From positions 1 to 64,000 of the forward strand of contig JAPPLW010000103.1 of NCBI GenBank assembly GCA_028819345.1: a stretch of DNA of 64,000 nt, given 5' to 3'. How positions within the stretch are numbered: the stretch's first letter is position 1; every line of letters starts with the position of its first letter. The translations under genes were made by a program, and so were the position numbers. The notes under the pieces were generated by a model. That model had not been told where the DNA came from. It searched no databases and worked only from the letters and a program-made list of their open reading frames with translations. Source of the DNA: a bacterium (GTDB lineage Bacteria > Actinomycetota > Acidimicrobiia > Spongiisociales > ZC4RG35). Below are positions 43,014 through 51,634 of this stretch, piece by piece.

Positions 43014-43112
43014 TTGTTTCACCTGGTGGAATGACATTCATTTTCAGGACGCAGAAGGAGCATTTGCATATCGCCTTGCTACCCTTTGGCCCAGCCCACC
43101 CGGACACCTTTC

Positions 43113-45197
43113 ATGCGCAGAATCTCCATAGTTGTCTTGGGAATACTTTCAGTAGTGCTTTTTTCTCCGCTGGCCGCGGCTATTGCCCAGGTCGAGTCGG
43201 AGGAGGACAGTGCTGAAAAACAAACGGTGCGGATGGCTCGGGCCACCTGGGATACGGGCTGGTTCCAAGCCGAGGTTTATCGCCTCCTGATCCAGCGGCT
43301 CGGGTATCAGGTCGAGGGACCTGTCACCATGGACAATGACGAATTCTACGAAGCCGTGGCGGTGGGCAAGGTGGACCTGTGGGCCAACGGATGGTTCCCG
43401 ACACAGGACGTCTTCATTCAAGAGGACCACGTGGAATTGGTGGGAACTCAAGTGGACGATGGGGCCCTGCAGGGATACTTCGTGGACAAGGCGACCGCAG
43501 AAGCTCACGGAATCACCAATCTGGGTGACTTGTCCTCTCCCGAGATTGCCGCGCTGTTCGATGAGGATGGGGACGGAATGGCCGACCTGACCGGGTGCGA
43601 GCCCTCGTGGGGTTGTGCGGCGATCATTGATCACCACCTGGAGGCATACGGCTTGAGAGACACGATCGAGCAGGTTCAGGGCACCTATTCACCCTCGATC
43701 AGGGCGACCTTCGATCGGTATCGGTCCGGGCAACCGGTCCTCTTCTACACATGGACGCCCAACTGGACGGTTGGCAAGTTGCAGCCTGGCGTGGACGTGA
43801 TCTGGCTCGAGACGCCCTTCCCCTCACTGCCCGCGGAACAGGCTGCCTACCTGGACCGGACCACGATCGCCGGGATCCCGGGATGCGCCAACGATCCCTG
43901 CCACGTCGGTTGGCCTCCCAATGACATACGGGTGGTGGCCAACACCCGGTTCCTGGAAGCCAATCCCTCCATCCGGAGGTTGTTGGAGCAGGTGGTGATA
44001 CCACTGGGAGACATCTCCGCTCAGAACGCCTTGATGGTGGCCGACGAAGGGGATCCCGAGGACATCCGCCGCCATGCTGAGGAATGGGTGGACGCCAATC
44101 AGGTAACCGTGGAGGGCTGGATAGAGGCCGCGGACCCGGAGGCGGTGGGACTGGAAGACACCGGCGGCGCCATCTCGGCGGCCGGGGGCAGGCTGGCGGT
44201 GGCCGCACGCATCCTCCCACCGTTCGTGATCTATGACGACCGCTCCTACAGCGGTTTCGAGGTGGAGTTGGCGCATCTCCTGGCCGCCCGGCTGGGGATG
44301 GAGGTCGACATCTACGCGGTGGATACAGTGGCCAAGCAGATCGATGACATCGACCGCGGCGTTGCGCGAGTGGCCCTCGGGGGAGTGGCGATCACCGAAT
44401 CCAGGGAGCGGCTGGTCGATTTCTCGTTGCCGGTGCTCAACGCCGGGCTAACCATCATGGCGCCCAGCGAAGCGAACCGGAACCTCGGCGATCGGATCCT
44501 GCTGTTCCTCAGGGCCATCATCTCCTCGGACCTTCCCTGGTTGTTGATGGTGTTCGGGGTGGCGGTGCTGGTCTCCGCCCATGTGATCTGGTGGTTGGAG
44601 CGCCATCACAACGCCGACTTCGCCGTGCCCTACCGCAAGGGAATCTGGGATTCGTTCTACTGGTCGGTGGTGACCATGAGTACCGTCGGTTATGGCGACA
44701 AGGTGGCCAGGGGCGACAAGGGGAGGGTGTTCGCCCTGATCTGGATAGCCCTGGGAACACTGGTGTTCGCCAGTTTCACCGCTTCCATCGCCTCTTCCCT
44801 GGCGGTAAGCGAACTGCGTGCGGAGATCGCCGGGCCCTCCGACCTGCCCGGTCAACGGGTTGCCACGGTCTCCCAAACGGCCGGGGCAGCCTACCTGTCC
44901 GCCATAGGGGTGGGGCCGGTGCTGGTGGAGGACATCGGGGAGGCATACTCGCTGCTACAGGCGGGTGACGTAGATGCGATTGTATTCGACGCTCCCGTGC
45001 TCCACTTCCATGCTTCCCGGGAGGGAGGCGGCGAGGTGGCGACAGTTGGGCCCGACTTCGAACAGGTCCAGTACGGGTTGGCGCTGAGCCAGGCCGATGC
45101 CGACTTCCGCGAACAGGTGAACCTGGCCCTGTTGGACCTCATCGAGAGCGGCGTCTACCGCCAACTCCACGATCGGTGGTTCGGTCCCTTGGGCTGA
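43113..45197 (+). CDS. OpuAC betaine-binding domain fused to GluR0-type ligand-gated K+ channel
   Basis: A 694-residue protein with a cleavable signal peptide (residues 1-~27; ATG 43113 chosen over the TTG at 43086 because it opens the signal). Residues ~37-336 are an OpuAC domain ('KVDLWANGWFPTQDVFI', 'VLFYTWTPNWTVG', 'NDIRVVANTRFLEANPSIRR'), with a calcium-type loop at D150 ('DEDGDGMADLTGC'). Residues ~357-465 form S1 of an amino-acid-binding (SBP_bac_3/iGluR) domain, including the carboxylate-binding Arg in 'ITESRERLVDFSLP'. A first membrane helix (~473-495), a pore with 'STVGYGDKV' (TVGYGD 524-529) and a second helix ('IWIALGTLVFASFTASIASSL') follow, then S2 (~572-694) with 'DAIVFDAPVLHF'. 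This is the bacterial glutamate-receptor plan with a K+ filter and an added betaine-binding N-terminal domain. Probably tetrameric. Dual gating is inference. Confidence 0.93.
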   Translation: MRRISIVVLGILSVVLFSPLAAAIAQVESEEDSAEKQTVRMARATWDTGWFQAEVYRLLIQRLGYQVEGPVTMDNDEFYEAVAVGKVDLWANGWFPTQDVFIQEDHVELVGTQVDDGALQGYFVDKATAEAHGITNLGDLSSPEIAALFDEDGDGMADLTGCEPSWGCAAIIDHHLEAYGLRDTIEQVQGTYSPSIRATFDRYRSGQPVLFYTWTPNWTVGKLQPGVDVIWLETPFPSLPAEQAAYLDRTTIAGIPGCANDPCHVGWPPNDIRVVANTRFLEANPSIRRLLEQVVIPLGDISAQNALMVADEGDPEDIRRHAEEWVDANQVTVEGWIEAADPEAVGLEDTGGAISAAGGRLAVAARILPPFVIYDDRSYSGFEVELAHLLAARLGMEVDIYAVDTVAKQIDDIDRGVARVALGGVAITESRERLVDFSLPVLNAGLTIMAPSEANRNLGDRILLFLRAIISSDLPWLLMVFGVAVLVSAHVIWWLERHHNADFAVPYRKGIWDSFYWSVVTMSTVGYGDKVARGDKGRVFALIWIALGTLVFASFTASIASSLAVSELRAEIAGPSDLPGQRVATVSQTAGAAYLSAIGVGPVLVEDIGEAYSLLQAGDVDAIVFDAPVLHFHASREGGGEVATVGPDFEQVQYGLALSQADADFREQVNLALLDLIESGVYRQLHDRWFGPLG

Positions 45198-45258
45198 GGG
45201 GACTGTCATCGGCGTATTCCGTTGCCCCTAGTCGCCGGTAACTGGTAGCCTCCTCCCT

Positions 45259-45921
45259 ATGTCATGGCGCAGGAAGCCCACCACTCTGCCCGATAGGGAA
45301 ACGGCGCTAGCCGGCCGGGAGACTCCCCTTTCAGTACCTGAATTCCACTTTGTCACCGGTGCTCGCATCACGCCGCCCTTCCCGGAAGGATCCGAGGTCA
45401 TCTGGTTCGGAATGGGGTGCTTCTGGGGCGCCGAGCGGATGTTCTGGCAAACCGAAGGCGTGTACTCCACCGCAGTGGGGTACGGCGGCGGAGTCACCCC
45501 CAACCCCACTTATGAAGAGGTGTGCTCGGGAATGACCGGTCACACCGAGTTGGTGCAGGTTGTATACCTGCCGGGAGAGATCGATCTCGATGTGCTCATG
45601 GCCGTTTTCTGGGAGGGTCATGATCCCACCCAGGGGATGAGACAGGGGAACGACTACGGGACCCAGTATCGCTCCGCGGTCTATGTCTCCCGCCCGGAGC
45701 AGTTGCCGGCGATCTGGGAGAGCCTCGAGGCCTATCAGACGGAATTGCACAAGAACGGATACGACCTGGTCACCACCGAGATCGGTGAAGGGAAGTCCTT
45801 CTACTACGCGGAGGACTACCACCAGCAGTATCTGGCCAAGAACCCCTGGGGGTACTGCGGCATCGGGGGCACGGGAGTCTCATACTGCACCCCTGCCCAG
45901 GCACAGTCCGCCACCGGTTAG
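45259..45921 (+). CDS. msrA: Peptide-methionine (S)-S-oxide reductase
   Basis: A 220-residue MsrA with catalytic '[13 protein letters not shown]', '[19 protein letters not shown]', '[23 protein letters not shown]' and C-terminal '[13 protein letters not shown]' holding the resolving cysteines. It repairs oxidised methionine in proteins. An N-terminal ~45-residue lead ('[18 protein letters not shown]') precedes the domain, as in many actinobacterial MsrA. Followed 13 bases later by an aminotransferase gene. Confidence 0.95.
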   Translation: MSWRRKPTTLPDRETALAGRETPLSVPEFHFVTGARITPPFPEGSEVIWFGMGCFWGAERMFWQTEGVYSTAVGYGGGVTPNPTYEEVCSGMTGHTELVQVVYLPGEIDLDVLMAVFWEGHDPTQGMRQGNDYGTQYRSAVYVSRPEQLPAIWESLEAYQTELHKNGYDLVTTEIGEGKSFYYAEDYHQQYLAKNPWGYCGIGGTGVSYCTPAQAQSATG

Positions 45922-45934
45922 GCCGCGGAGCGCG

Positions 45935-47080
45935 GTGAAGGAGTCCCTTCGCTCCCAGGTCCCTCCGTTCTATGTGATGGAGGTGATGAAGGCGGCCGCC
46001 CTGCGGGAGGCGGGTGGCGGAGACGTCCTTCACCTGGAGGTTGGTCAACCCATGACGCCGGCTCCCTCCCGGGTGTTGGAGGCCGCCCGGAAAGGCCTGA
46101 TCGAGGACCGCCTGGGATACACGGCCGCGACCGGCCTGGGGACCCTGCGGGAGAGAATCGGTCGCTTCTATCAGGATCGGTACGGCCTGGACGTGTCGCC
46201 GGATCGGGTGGTGCTGACAATCGGGGCCTCCGCCGGGTTTGTCCTGGCCTGCCTGGCGCTCTTCGATCCCGGCGATCGGGTGGCGATGACGGTGCCAGGC
46301 TACTCGGCCTACCGCAACGTGCTCTCTGCTCTGGGCTTGGAGTTGGTGGAGGTGCGGGTGGACGCCGAGACCCGTTTCGTTCCCTCGACGGAACGTTTGG
46401 AGGTGGCCGGTCCGCTGGACGGGTTGGTGGTGGCGAGTCCGTCCAACCCGACCGGGGTCACCCTCACCCCCGAAGAGTTGAGCTCGGTGGTGGACTTCTG
46501 CGAGACCTCGGGGACTGTCCTGATCAGCGACGAGATCTATCACGGGATTCACTACGGGGGGCGGGCCGCCAGCGCGCTCGAGTTCAGCGATGCGCCGGTG
46601 GTGGTGCAGAGCTTCTCCAAGTATTTCTCGATGACCGGGTGGCGCCTGGGGTGGCTGGTGGTGCCCCCCGAGATATTCCGTCCTGTGGAACGACTCTCCC
46701 AAAACCTGTTCATCGCGCCGCCCACCGTCTCTCAGTTGGGGGCCTTGGAGGCCTTCGACTGCACCGGGGAGCTGGACGCGATCGTCACAGCCTACGCCGA
46801 GAGCAGGGAGATACTGGTAGCCGGTTTGGCGGAGGCCGGGATTACCCGGATCGCTCCGCCCGACGGGGCGTTCTACGTCTACGCCGACATCTCCCATCTG
46901 GGCATGGACTCTCCCACCCTGTGCGCCCGTTGGTTGACCGAGATTGGAGTTGCGGTCACTCCCGGAATCGACTTCGATCCCGAGCAGGGAGATCGCTGGG
47001 TCCGTTTCTCGTACTCGGAGTCCACTGGCGATATCGCCGAGGCGGTCCGCCGCCTCAAGAAGTGGTCCGGTCTGCGCTAG
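45935..47080 (+). CDS. Class I/II PLP aminotransferase
   Basis: A ~381-residue fold-type I aminotransferase. Motifs: 'HLEVGQPMTPAP', 'LGYTAATGLGTLRERIGRFY', 'VVASPSNPTGVTLTPEEL', 'LISDEIYHGIHYGG' and the PLP-lysine segment 'VVQSFSKYFSMTGWRLGWLV'; it ends with the substrate-carboxylate Arg region 'RWVRFSYSES'. The start is taken as GTG 45935, soon after the msrA stop; the track start is inside msrA. It resembles aspartate/aromatic-type aminotransferases of the AspB group; the exact substrate is not determinable. Confidence 0.87.
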   Translation: MKESLRSQVPPFYVMEVMKAAALREAGGGDVLHLEVGQPMTPAPSRVLEAARKGLIEDRLGYTAATGLGTLRERIGRFYQDRYGLDVSPDRVVLTIGASAGFVLACLALFDPGDRVAMTVPGYSAYRNVLSALGLELVEVRVDAETRFVPSTERLEVAGPLDGLVVASPSNPTGVTLTPEELSSVVDFCETSGTVLISDEIYHGIHYGGRAASALEFSDAPVVVQSFSKYFSMTGWRLGWLVVPPEIFRPVERLSQNLFIAPPTVSQLGALEAFDCTGELDAIVTAYAESREILVAGLAEAGITRIAPPDGAFYVYADISHLGMDSPTLCARWLTEIGVAVTPGIDFDPEQGDRWVRFSYSESTGDIAEAVRRLKKWSGLR

Positions 47081-47104
47081 CCGGAGATCTGTAGAGTTGC
47101 GGTC

Positions 47105-47515
47105 GTGAGCGACCGTTCCGTGCTGGGTGTTGGCGGGGGCTTTGCTGAGTTGGCGGGAATCGTTCTCGACGAGTCGTCGTCGTCAAGGGTGCGCGGGCAC
47201 GTGGAAGCGGGGGAGGAGCACCATCAACCGTTCGGCATGGTGAACGCGGGACTTCACACCACCATGGTGGAGACTCTCGCCTCGGTCGGCGCTTTCATCT
47301 GGGCACAAGAACAAGGAATGATGGCGGCGGTCGGCGTCCACAATGCCACCGATTTCTTCCGCTCGCATCGGCTCGGAAGGTTGAATGGGGAAGCCACCCC
47401 CATTCACCAGGGCCGTAGCCAACAGGTCTGGCAGGTGACGATAACCCGCGCCTCGGACGGGAAGATGGTCGCCCAGGGTCGTTTGCGTCTCCAGAACCTG
47501 GATCAGATTCGTTGA
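47105..47515 (+). CDS. PaaI-type hot-dog thioesterase
   Basis: A 136-residue single hot-dog domain protein with the PaaI-like segment 'HQPFGMVNAGLHTTMVETLASVGAF', in which Asn/His and Glu would be catalytic, and 'IHQGRSQQVWQVTITRASDGKMVAQGRLRLQ'. It would hydrolyse an aryl- or acyl-CoA. It begins at GTG 47105, 24 bases after the aminotransferase gene, and is the last gene before the 249-base region upstream of the Liv-type binding protein, where promoter elements are expected. Confidence 0.85.
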   Translation: MSDRSVLGVGGGFAELAGIVLDESSSSRVRGHVEAGEEHHQPFGMVNAGLHTTMVETLASVGAFIWAQEQGMMAAVGVHNATDFFRSHRLGRLNGEATPIHQGRSQQVWQVTITRASDGKMVAQGRLRLQNLDQIR

Positions 47516-47764
47516 GACCCCCCCTACGGGCTGGAGCAGAGGTTCGCGAATTAACTCTCCGTTTTCCGGACTTGACCGGGTTCGAATGATTATTGTCCGG
47601 ATATCGGATAGAGATTCCGGTAAACGGGCATTTCGATCAGAGGGTCCCGCCTGGCAGCGTCAGGTGGGGCAGTTCTTTCGAGATTGACTGAGAACGAATA
47701 GAGAAGCGTGACCCTATGTCCATCCTCTTTAGGTGGCGAGGGTCCGGAAGGAGAAGGCAGGTAT

Positions 47765-49012
47765 ATGAGTAAACGTAGATCTTGGGTACGAGTAGCGGTT
47801 GTGCTGTCCGTCCTGGCTCTGGTCGCCACTGCCTGTGGTGACGGAGAGGAAGAGGCGGCCGAGACCACTGCAGCCCCAACCACTGCAGCCCCAACCACCA
47901 CTGCCGCTCCCGAACCGGAGGAGCCCATCAAGCTGGGAACCGTCTGGTTCAACTCGGGAACGGCGGTCGGTTTGGGCGACATCATGCGCAACGGGTTCGA
48001 GTTGGCTGTTATGCAGCAGAACGAGGCCGGTGGCGTATTGGGACGCCAGGTCGAGGTTATCCATTATGACGAAGGCTATTCGGCCGACGAATCGGTGGCA
48101 TCGGCTCGCAAGGCCATCGCCGATGGAGTAGCCGGCGTGGCCGGCGGCAACGACGCCACAACCTGCGTGGCCATGAAGGATGTGTTCAAAGAGGAAAGTG
48201 TCCCGCTGGTGGTGACCGCCTGCGGCTCGGAGTTGATCACTACCGAGGGATATGACGGAGCGGTGCATATCCGCGCTCCGGTGAAGCAGACCCAATCGGA
48301 CAGCAACGCCCTCTCGGTGTTGGCCCGTTGGATGATCCAGCAGGGCTACAAACGAGTCCAGGGCGTAGGAGTGGATTCGGACTGGGTATTGCTTACCAAT
48401 GACGAATTCACCCGCATCTTCGCCGAAGAGGCGCCGGCCGACTTCGAGTACACCGGGATGATTTACTTCCCCTATGGAACTGCCGAAGCCCGGGTGGAGG
48501 TCACTAAGGGCGTCGGCAACGATCCCGACCTCCTGTATCTCGGCCTGTGGGGTAAGGACGTGGTCGTGAACGCCGTGCAAGCCGCCCGTGAGATCGGCTA
48601 TGAGGGTGACATCATGGTCAACGAGGTGGTGTACACGCCGCCGGAGGTGGAAGCCCTGGGTGATCTTTCTGAAGGCATTTACAGTTCCACCGGGTGGATT
48701 CTGGACGAGTCGATCCCCGAGGCAGCCGCCTTCTCCTCGGCATATGAAGCCGAGTTCGGCCATGCACCGGACTGGTGGTCCGAACTGGGCTACACCGCCG
48801 CCCTGCAGTTGATGGCAGCCATCGAGGCGGCTGGAACCACCGACTATGAAGCAGTTGCTCCCCTCATGAACGACGAGCACGGGTTTGTCACCCCTCGCGG
48901 TAAGCCCTTGCGCTTCAACGAGAATGGACTCCGACTGGTTGACGACTGGATCATCATCCAGTCAAGCGGTGGTGAACTGCATCCCGTGGACGCCGTTCCG
49001 TTGGCCGGGTAG
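47765..49012 (+). CDS. Liv-type ABC transporter substrate-binding lipoprotein
   Basis: A 415-residue type I binding protein (Peripla_BP_6). Lipobox 'VATAC' ends the signal peptide, followed by a Thr/Ala/Pro tether ('ETTAAPTTAAPTTTAAPEP') typical of actinobacterial lipoproteins. The domain starts 'PIKLGTVWFNSGTAVGLGD', with 'VAGVAGGNDATTCVAMKDVF'. Start ATG 47765 opens the signal peptide; the track start adds a non-signal leader. Genes for matching permeases and ATPases lie 1.7 kb downstream beyond RidA, EthD and IclR genes. The ligand may be an amino acid, amide or other small polar compound degraded by the downstream enzymes. Confidence 0.9.
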   Translation: MSKRRSWVRVAVVLSVLALVATACGDGEEEAAETTAAPTTAAPTTTAAPEPEEPIKLGTVWFNSGTAVGLGDIMRNGFELAVMQQNEAGGVLGRQVEVIHYDEGYSADESVASARKAIADGVAGVAGGNDATTCVAMKDVFKEESVPLVVTACGSELITTEGYDGAVHIRAPVKQTQSDSNALSVLARWMIQQGYKRVQGVGVDSDWVLLTNDEFTRIFAEEAPADFEYTGMIYFPYGTAEARVEVTKGVGNDPDLLYLGLWGKDVVVNAVQAAREIGYEGDIMVNEVVYTPPEVEALGDLSEGIYSSTGWILDESIPEAAAFSSAYEAEFGHAPDWWSELGYTAALQLMAAIEAAGTTDYEAVAPLMNDEHGFVTPRGKPLRFNENGLRLVDDWIIIQSSGGELHPVDAVPLAG

Positions 49013-49035
49013 AGGTAACTCTCCCATAACTTCTG

Positions 49036-49078
49036 ATGTATCGGTCTGCGCCCTTTATCCAGGGCCAGACCGATACAT
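49036..49078 (+). terminator. Long hairpin after the binding-protein gene
   Basis: ATGTATCGGTCTG and CAGACCGATACAT form a perfect 13-base-pair stem with an inner GCCCT/AGGGC stem and a TTATCC loop. It lies between the binding-protein and RidA genes and may partly stop transcription or protect the 5' message, giving more binding protein than transporter. Confidence 0.75.
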
Positions 49079-49111
49079 CCTGTTTGACCGAGGAAGGAGG
49101 CTCTGAAGAGA

Positions 49112-49513
49112 GTGGAGAGAGTATTCGTACCGGTTGACGAGGAACTCTTCCGGGCCATCGGGTCGAAGAGCCGGTGGAATGATGTGGTGCGGGTGGGAAA
49201 CACTCTCTGGGTGACTGGACAGTTGGGCTGGGACAAGACCACCGGAGTACTGGGGAAGACCCTGGAAGAGCAGGCAGAACTGGCTTTGGAGAACCTCAAG
49301 GTGGCCTTGGAACGGGCCGGCGCCAAGATGAGCGATGTGGTCCTTACCCGGGTTTACCTGGTCGATCACGACCACTATCACCGGTACGAGCCGATTTACG
49401 CCCGGTATTTTCCCGACCGCCAGCCCGCCCGGGTGTCGGTGGTGGTGGCGGAGTTGATCCACCACGCCCTGATCGACATAGAGGCGGTGGCAGTGGTGGA
49501 CGACAACGGATGA
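49112..49513 (+). CDS. RidA/YjgF family protein
   Basis: A 133-residue member of the RidA superfamily, which deaminates reactive enamine/imine intermediates. Seen are 'RWNDVVRVGNTLWVTGQLGWDKTTG', 'EEQAELALENLKVALERAGA' and 'VVLTRVYLVDHDHYHRYEPIY'. The catalytic Arg of RidA ('P-x-R-x-x-V') appears as 'PARVSVVVAEL', so the Arg is present. Within this cluster it may remove reactive intermediates made by the PLP aminotransferase, or act as a specific hydrolase of the pathway. Start is GTG 49112. Confidence 0.88.
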   Translation: MERVFVPVDEELFRAIGSKSRWNDVVRVGNTLWVTGQLGWDKTTGVLGKTLEEQAELALENLKVALERAGAKMSDVVLTRVYLVDHDHYHRYEPIYARYFPDRQPARVSVVVAELIHHALIDIEAVAVVDDNG

Positions 49514-49568
49514 CCCTTTCCCGGCAGCCGGCGTTCGGTAATACGCGCCCTGGTACGAGGAGTGGAAG

Positions 49569-49898
49569 ATGATCAAGACGGTAACCCTGCTGACCAGACG
49601 AGCCGATCTGACCAGCGAGCAATTCCATGAACACTGGAAGACGGTCCATGCACCCCTGGTGTTGGCCATGCCCAGGGTTCGTCGGTACGTTCAATGTCGA
49701 CCCCTGGAGGTTCCCGGGCGTGTTGCGCCTTGCGATGGGGTGGCCGAGGTGTGGTATGACACCGTTGAGGACTTTCTGGCCACCGCCGACTCTCCCGAGT
49801 ACGCCGCGCTCCTGGCCGACGAGAAGAACTTCATGGGCGCCAAGACCCAGGACTCGGTGTTCGTGATCGTCGAGGAGGACGAGTTCGGTGTCGAGTAG
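49569..49898 (+). CDS. EthD domain protein
   Basis: A 109-residue ferredoxin-like-fold protein of the EthD/DABB type: 'IKTVTLLTRRADLTSEQFHEHWKTVHAPLV', 'RVRRYVQCR' and 'DGVAEVWYDTVEDFLA'. EthD proteins are small partners or enzymes in degradative pathways, often of unknown reaction. It lies between RidA and an IclR gene in the same direction, so it is likely part of the catabolic cluster. Confidence 0.85.
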   Translation: MIKTVTLLTRRADLTSEQFHEHWKTVHAPLVLAMPRVRRYVQCRPLEVPGRVAPCDGVAEVWYDTVEDFLATADSPEYAALLADEKNFMGAKTQDSVFVIVEEDEFGVE

Positions 49899-49913
49899 GC
49901 CCGCCGGTTTCAG

Positions 49914-50714
49914 ATGACCGCCGTTCCCAGCCATCCGCCAGGGTCTCTCTCGAAGGGTCTGCAGATATTGGCTGTCTTCGATGAGAAGTCTCCGGCGCTT
50001 TCGGTGGCCGATATCGCGCGCCGCACCCAGATCAGCCGGGCCAGCGTCTATCGTCTCACCGGCGTTCTGGAAGACCTGGGATACATAAGGAGAACCGAGC
50101 GTCTCTACCGTCCTTCCAAGAAAGTCCTGAACCTGGGGGTGGCCGCGGTGGAGTCTCGGGAATTCGTGGAGCACATCCGCCCCTACCTGGATGAGATCAG
50201 TGTGGCATTGCCGGAGGCGACGGCGGTCAATTACGGTGTCCTGGAGGGCGCCGAAGTCATCTACATGGCGAGACGTCACCGCGATGACATAATCACCATC
50301 AATCTTCAGGTCGGCAGCCGGCTACCTGCCCATCTGAGTTCTTTGGGCAAGGCCATTCTCTCGGCCATGCCAACCCGGGAAGCGGAGGGGGTGTTGAGGG
50401 AGATGGATTTCCAGCGCCGGACCACCACTACGGTTACGGGCGTTGATGACTACCGGGCGCAACTGGAGGAGGCCCGGATCAAGGGGATCGCCCTGAACGA
50501 CCAGGAACTGACTGCCGGTTTGCGGTCGGTGTCGGCGCCGGTGTTTCATGACACAGAGGTGATAGGAGCGGTGGGGGTGGCCACCCTGGCAACCCGAGCC
50601 GACATCGAGACCTTGGAAAACCACTACGGCCCGATTCTCAAGTCCTTCGCGGAAACGATCACAGAGGAGATATCGGCCACACGATTCGACAACCGGGTCC
50701 CGATCTACGGCTAG
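49914..50714 (+). CDS. IclR-family transcriptional regulator
   Basis: A 266-residue IclR protein: winged helix near residues 10-65 ('LSVADIARRTQISRASVYRL', 'LEDLGYIRRTERLYRPSKKV') and effector domain with 'GVLEGAEVIYMARRHRDDIITI', 'PAHLSSLGKAILSAM' and 'GIALNDQELTAGLRSVSAPVF'. Embedded in the Liv/hydantoinase cluster in the same direction, it is the likely local regulator, responding to the pathway substrate. It differs from the regulator at 6498. Confidence 0.92.
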   Translation: MTAVPSHPPGSLSKGLQILAVFDEKSPALSVADIARRTQISRASVYRLTGVLEDLGYIRRTERLYRPSKKVLNLGVAAVESREFVEHIRPYLDEISVALPEATAVNYGVLEGAEVIYMARRHRDDIITINLQVGSRLPAHLSSLGKAILSAMPTREAEGVLREMDFQRRTTTTVTGVDDYRAQLEEARIKGIALNDQELTAGLRSVSAPVFHDTEVIGAVGVATLATRADIETLENHYGPILKSFAETITEEISATRFDNRVPIYG

Positions 50715-50769
50715 CCATGAATCGGTTGTCTCAACCCGGGTTGGTCGGTCACCATGCGAGGTCCGGCGG

Positions 50770-51633
50770 ATGAGTTGGGACGTCATCGGCCAGCAACTCT
50801 GGAACGGTCTTCTCAACGGTTCGATCTACGTGATATTCGCGGCCGGGTTGAGTCTGGTATTCGGAGTAATGAGGGTAATCAACATGGCGCATGGCGAGTT
50901 GACCATGTTGGGGGCCATGCTGTTGTTCACGGTCACCGATCTGGTCGGGTTGGGTTATTTCACTGGAGCTGCGCTGGTGGTGGTGGTGATGGCCCTGGCC
51001 GGCTTCCTGGTCAACCGGGTCACGGTTCGCCCGTTCCTGGGACATTCGGAGTTGGTGGTGATCCTCTCGACCGTGGCGCTGAGCTTCATGCTGTTAAACG
51101 GCAGTCTGGTGGTGTGGGGGTCCGGGCCCAAGGGGGTGGACAAACCTTTCAACGAGATCGTCCAGGTCGGGGGGGTGTACGTAACCACCGCCAGCGTTCT
51201 TCTGGTGGGGGTGTGCTTTGCGGCGGTCCTGGGTTTGTACCTCATGCTCACTTTCACCAAGCTGGGCAAGAAGACCCGGGCAACCGGCCAGAACCTGCTC
51301 GGCGCCCGTTTGATAGGGATCAACACCACCGCCGTCTATGATACCACCCTGATAGTTGCTTCCGGACTGGCGGCCCTGGCCGGAGTGTTGATCGTCCTGG
51401 TGTCGTCTGCATCTCCCAACCTGGGACAACCTCTGCTCATCACCGGCTTTGCGGTGGTGATCGTGGCGGGGATGGGAAATGTGGGGGGAGCGGTGGCGGT
51501 GGGCCTGTTCATGGGCGTGACCGAGGCGCTGTTCGGCCAGTTCGTCTCCACCTATTACCGACAGGGGTACCTGTACGTTGTGATGATCGTCGTCCTGCTG
51601 CTGCGCCCCCAGGGCCTGTTCGGGAGGAAATGA
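50770..51633 (+). CDS. livH: Liv-type ABC transporter permease (LivH)
   Basis: A 287-residue membrane permease with the LivH opening 'NGLLNGSIYVIFAAGLSLVFGVMRVINMAHGEL' and later 'RATGQNLLGARLIGINTTAVYDTT' and 'ITGFAVVIVAGMGNVGGAV'. About eight membrane segments. It pairs with LivM encoded 1 base downstream. The real substrate need not be branched-chain amino acids, since this family also moves amides, urea and other polar molecules. Confidence 0.93.
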   Translation: MSWDVIGQQLWNGLLNGSIYVIFAAGLSLVFGVMRVINMAHGELTMLGAMLLFTVTDLVGLGYFTGAALVVVVMALAGFLVNRVTVRPFLGHSELVVILSTVALSFMLLNGSLVVWGSGPKGVDKPFNEIVQVGGVYVTTASVLLVGVCFAAVLGLYLMLTFTKLGKKTRATGQNLLGARLIGINTTAVYDTTLIVASGLAALAGVLIVLVSSASPNLGQPLLITGFAVVIVAGMGNVGGAVAVGLFMGVTEALFGQFVSTYYRQGYLYVVMIVVLLLRPQGLFGRK

Positions 51634-51634
51634 A

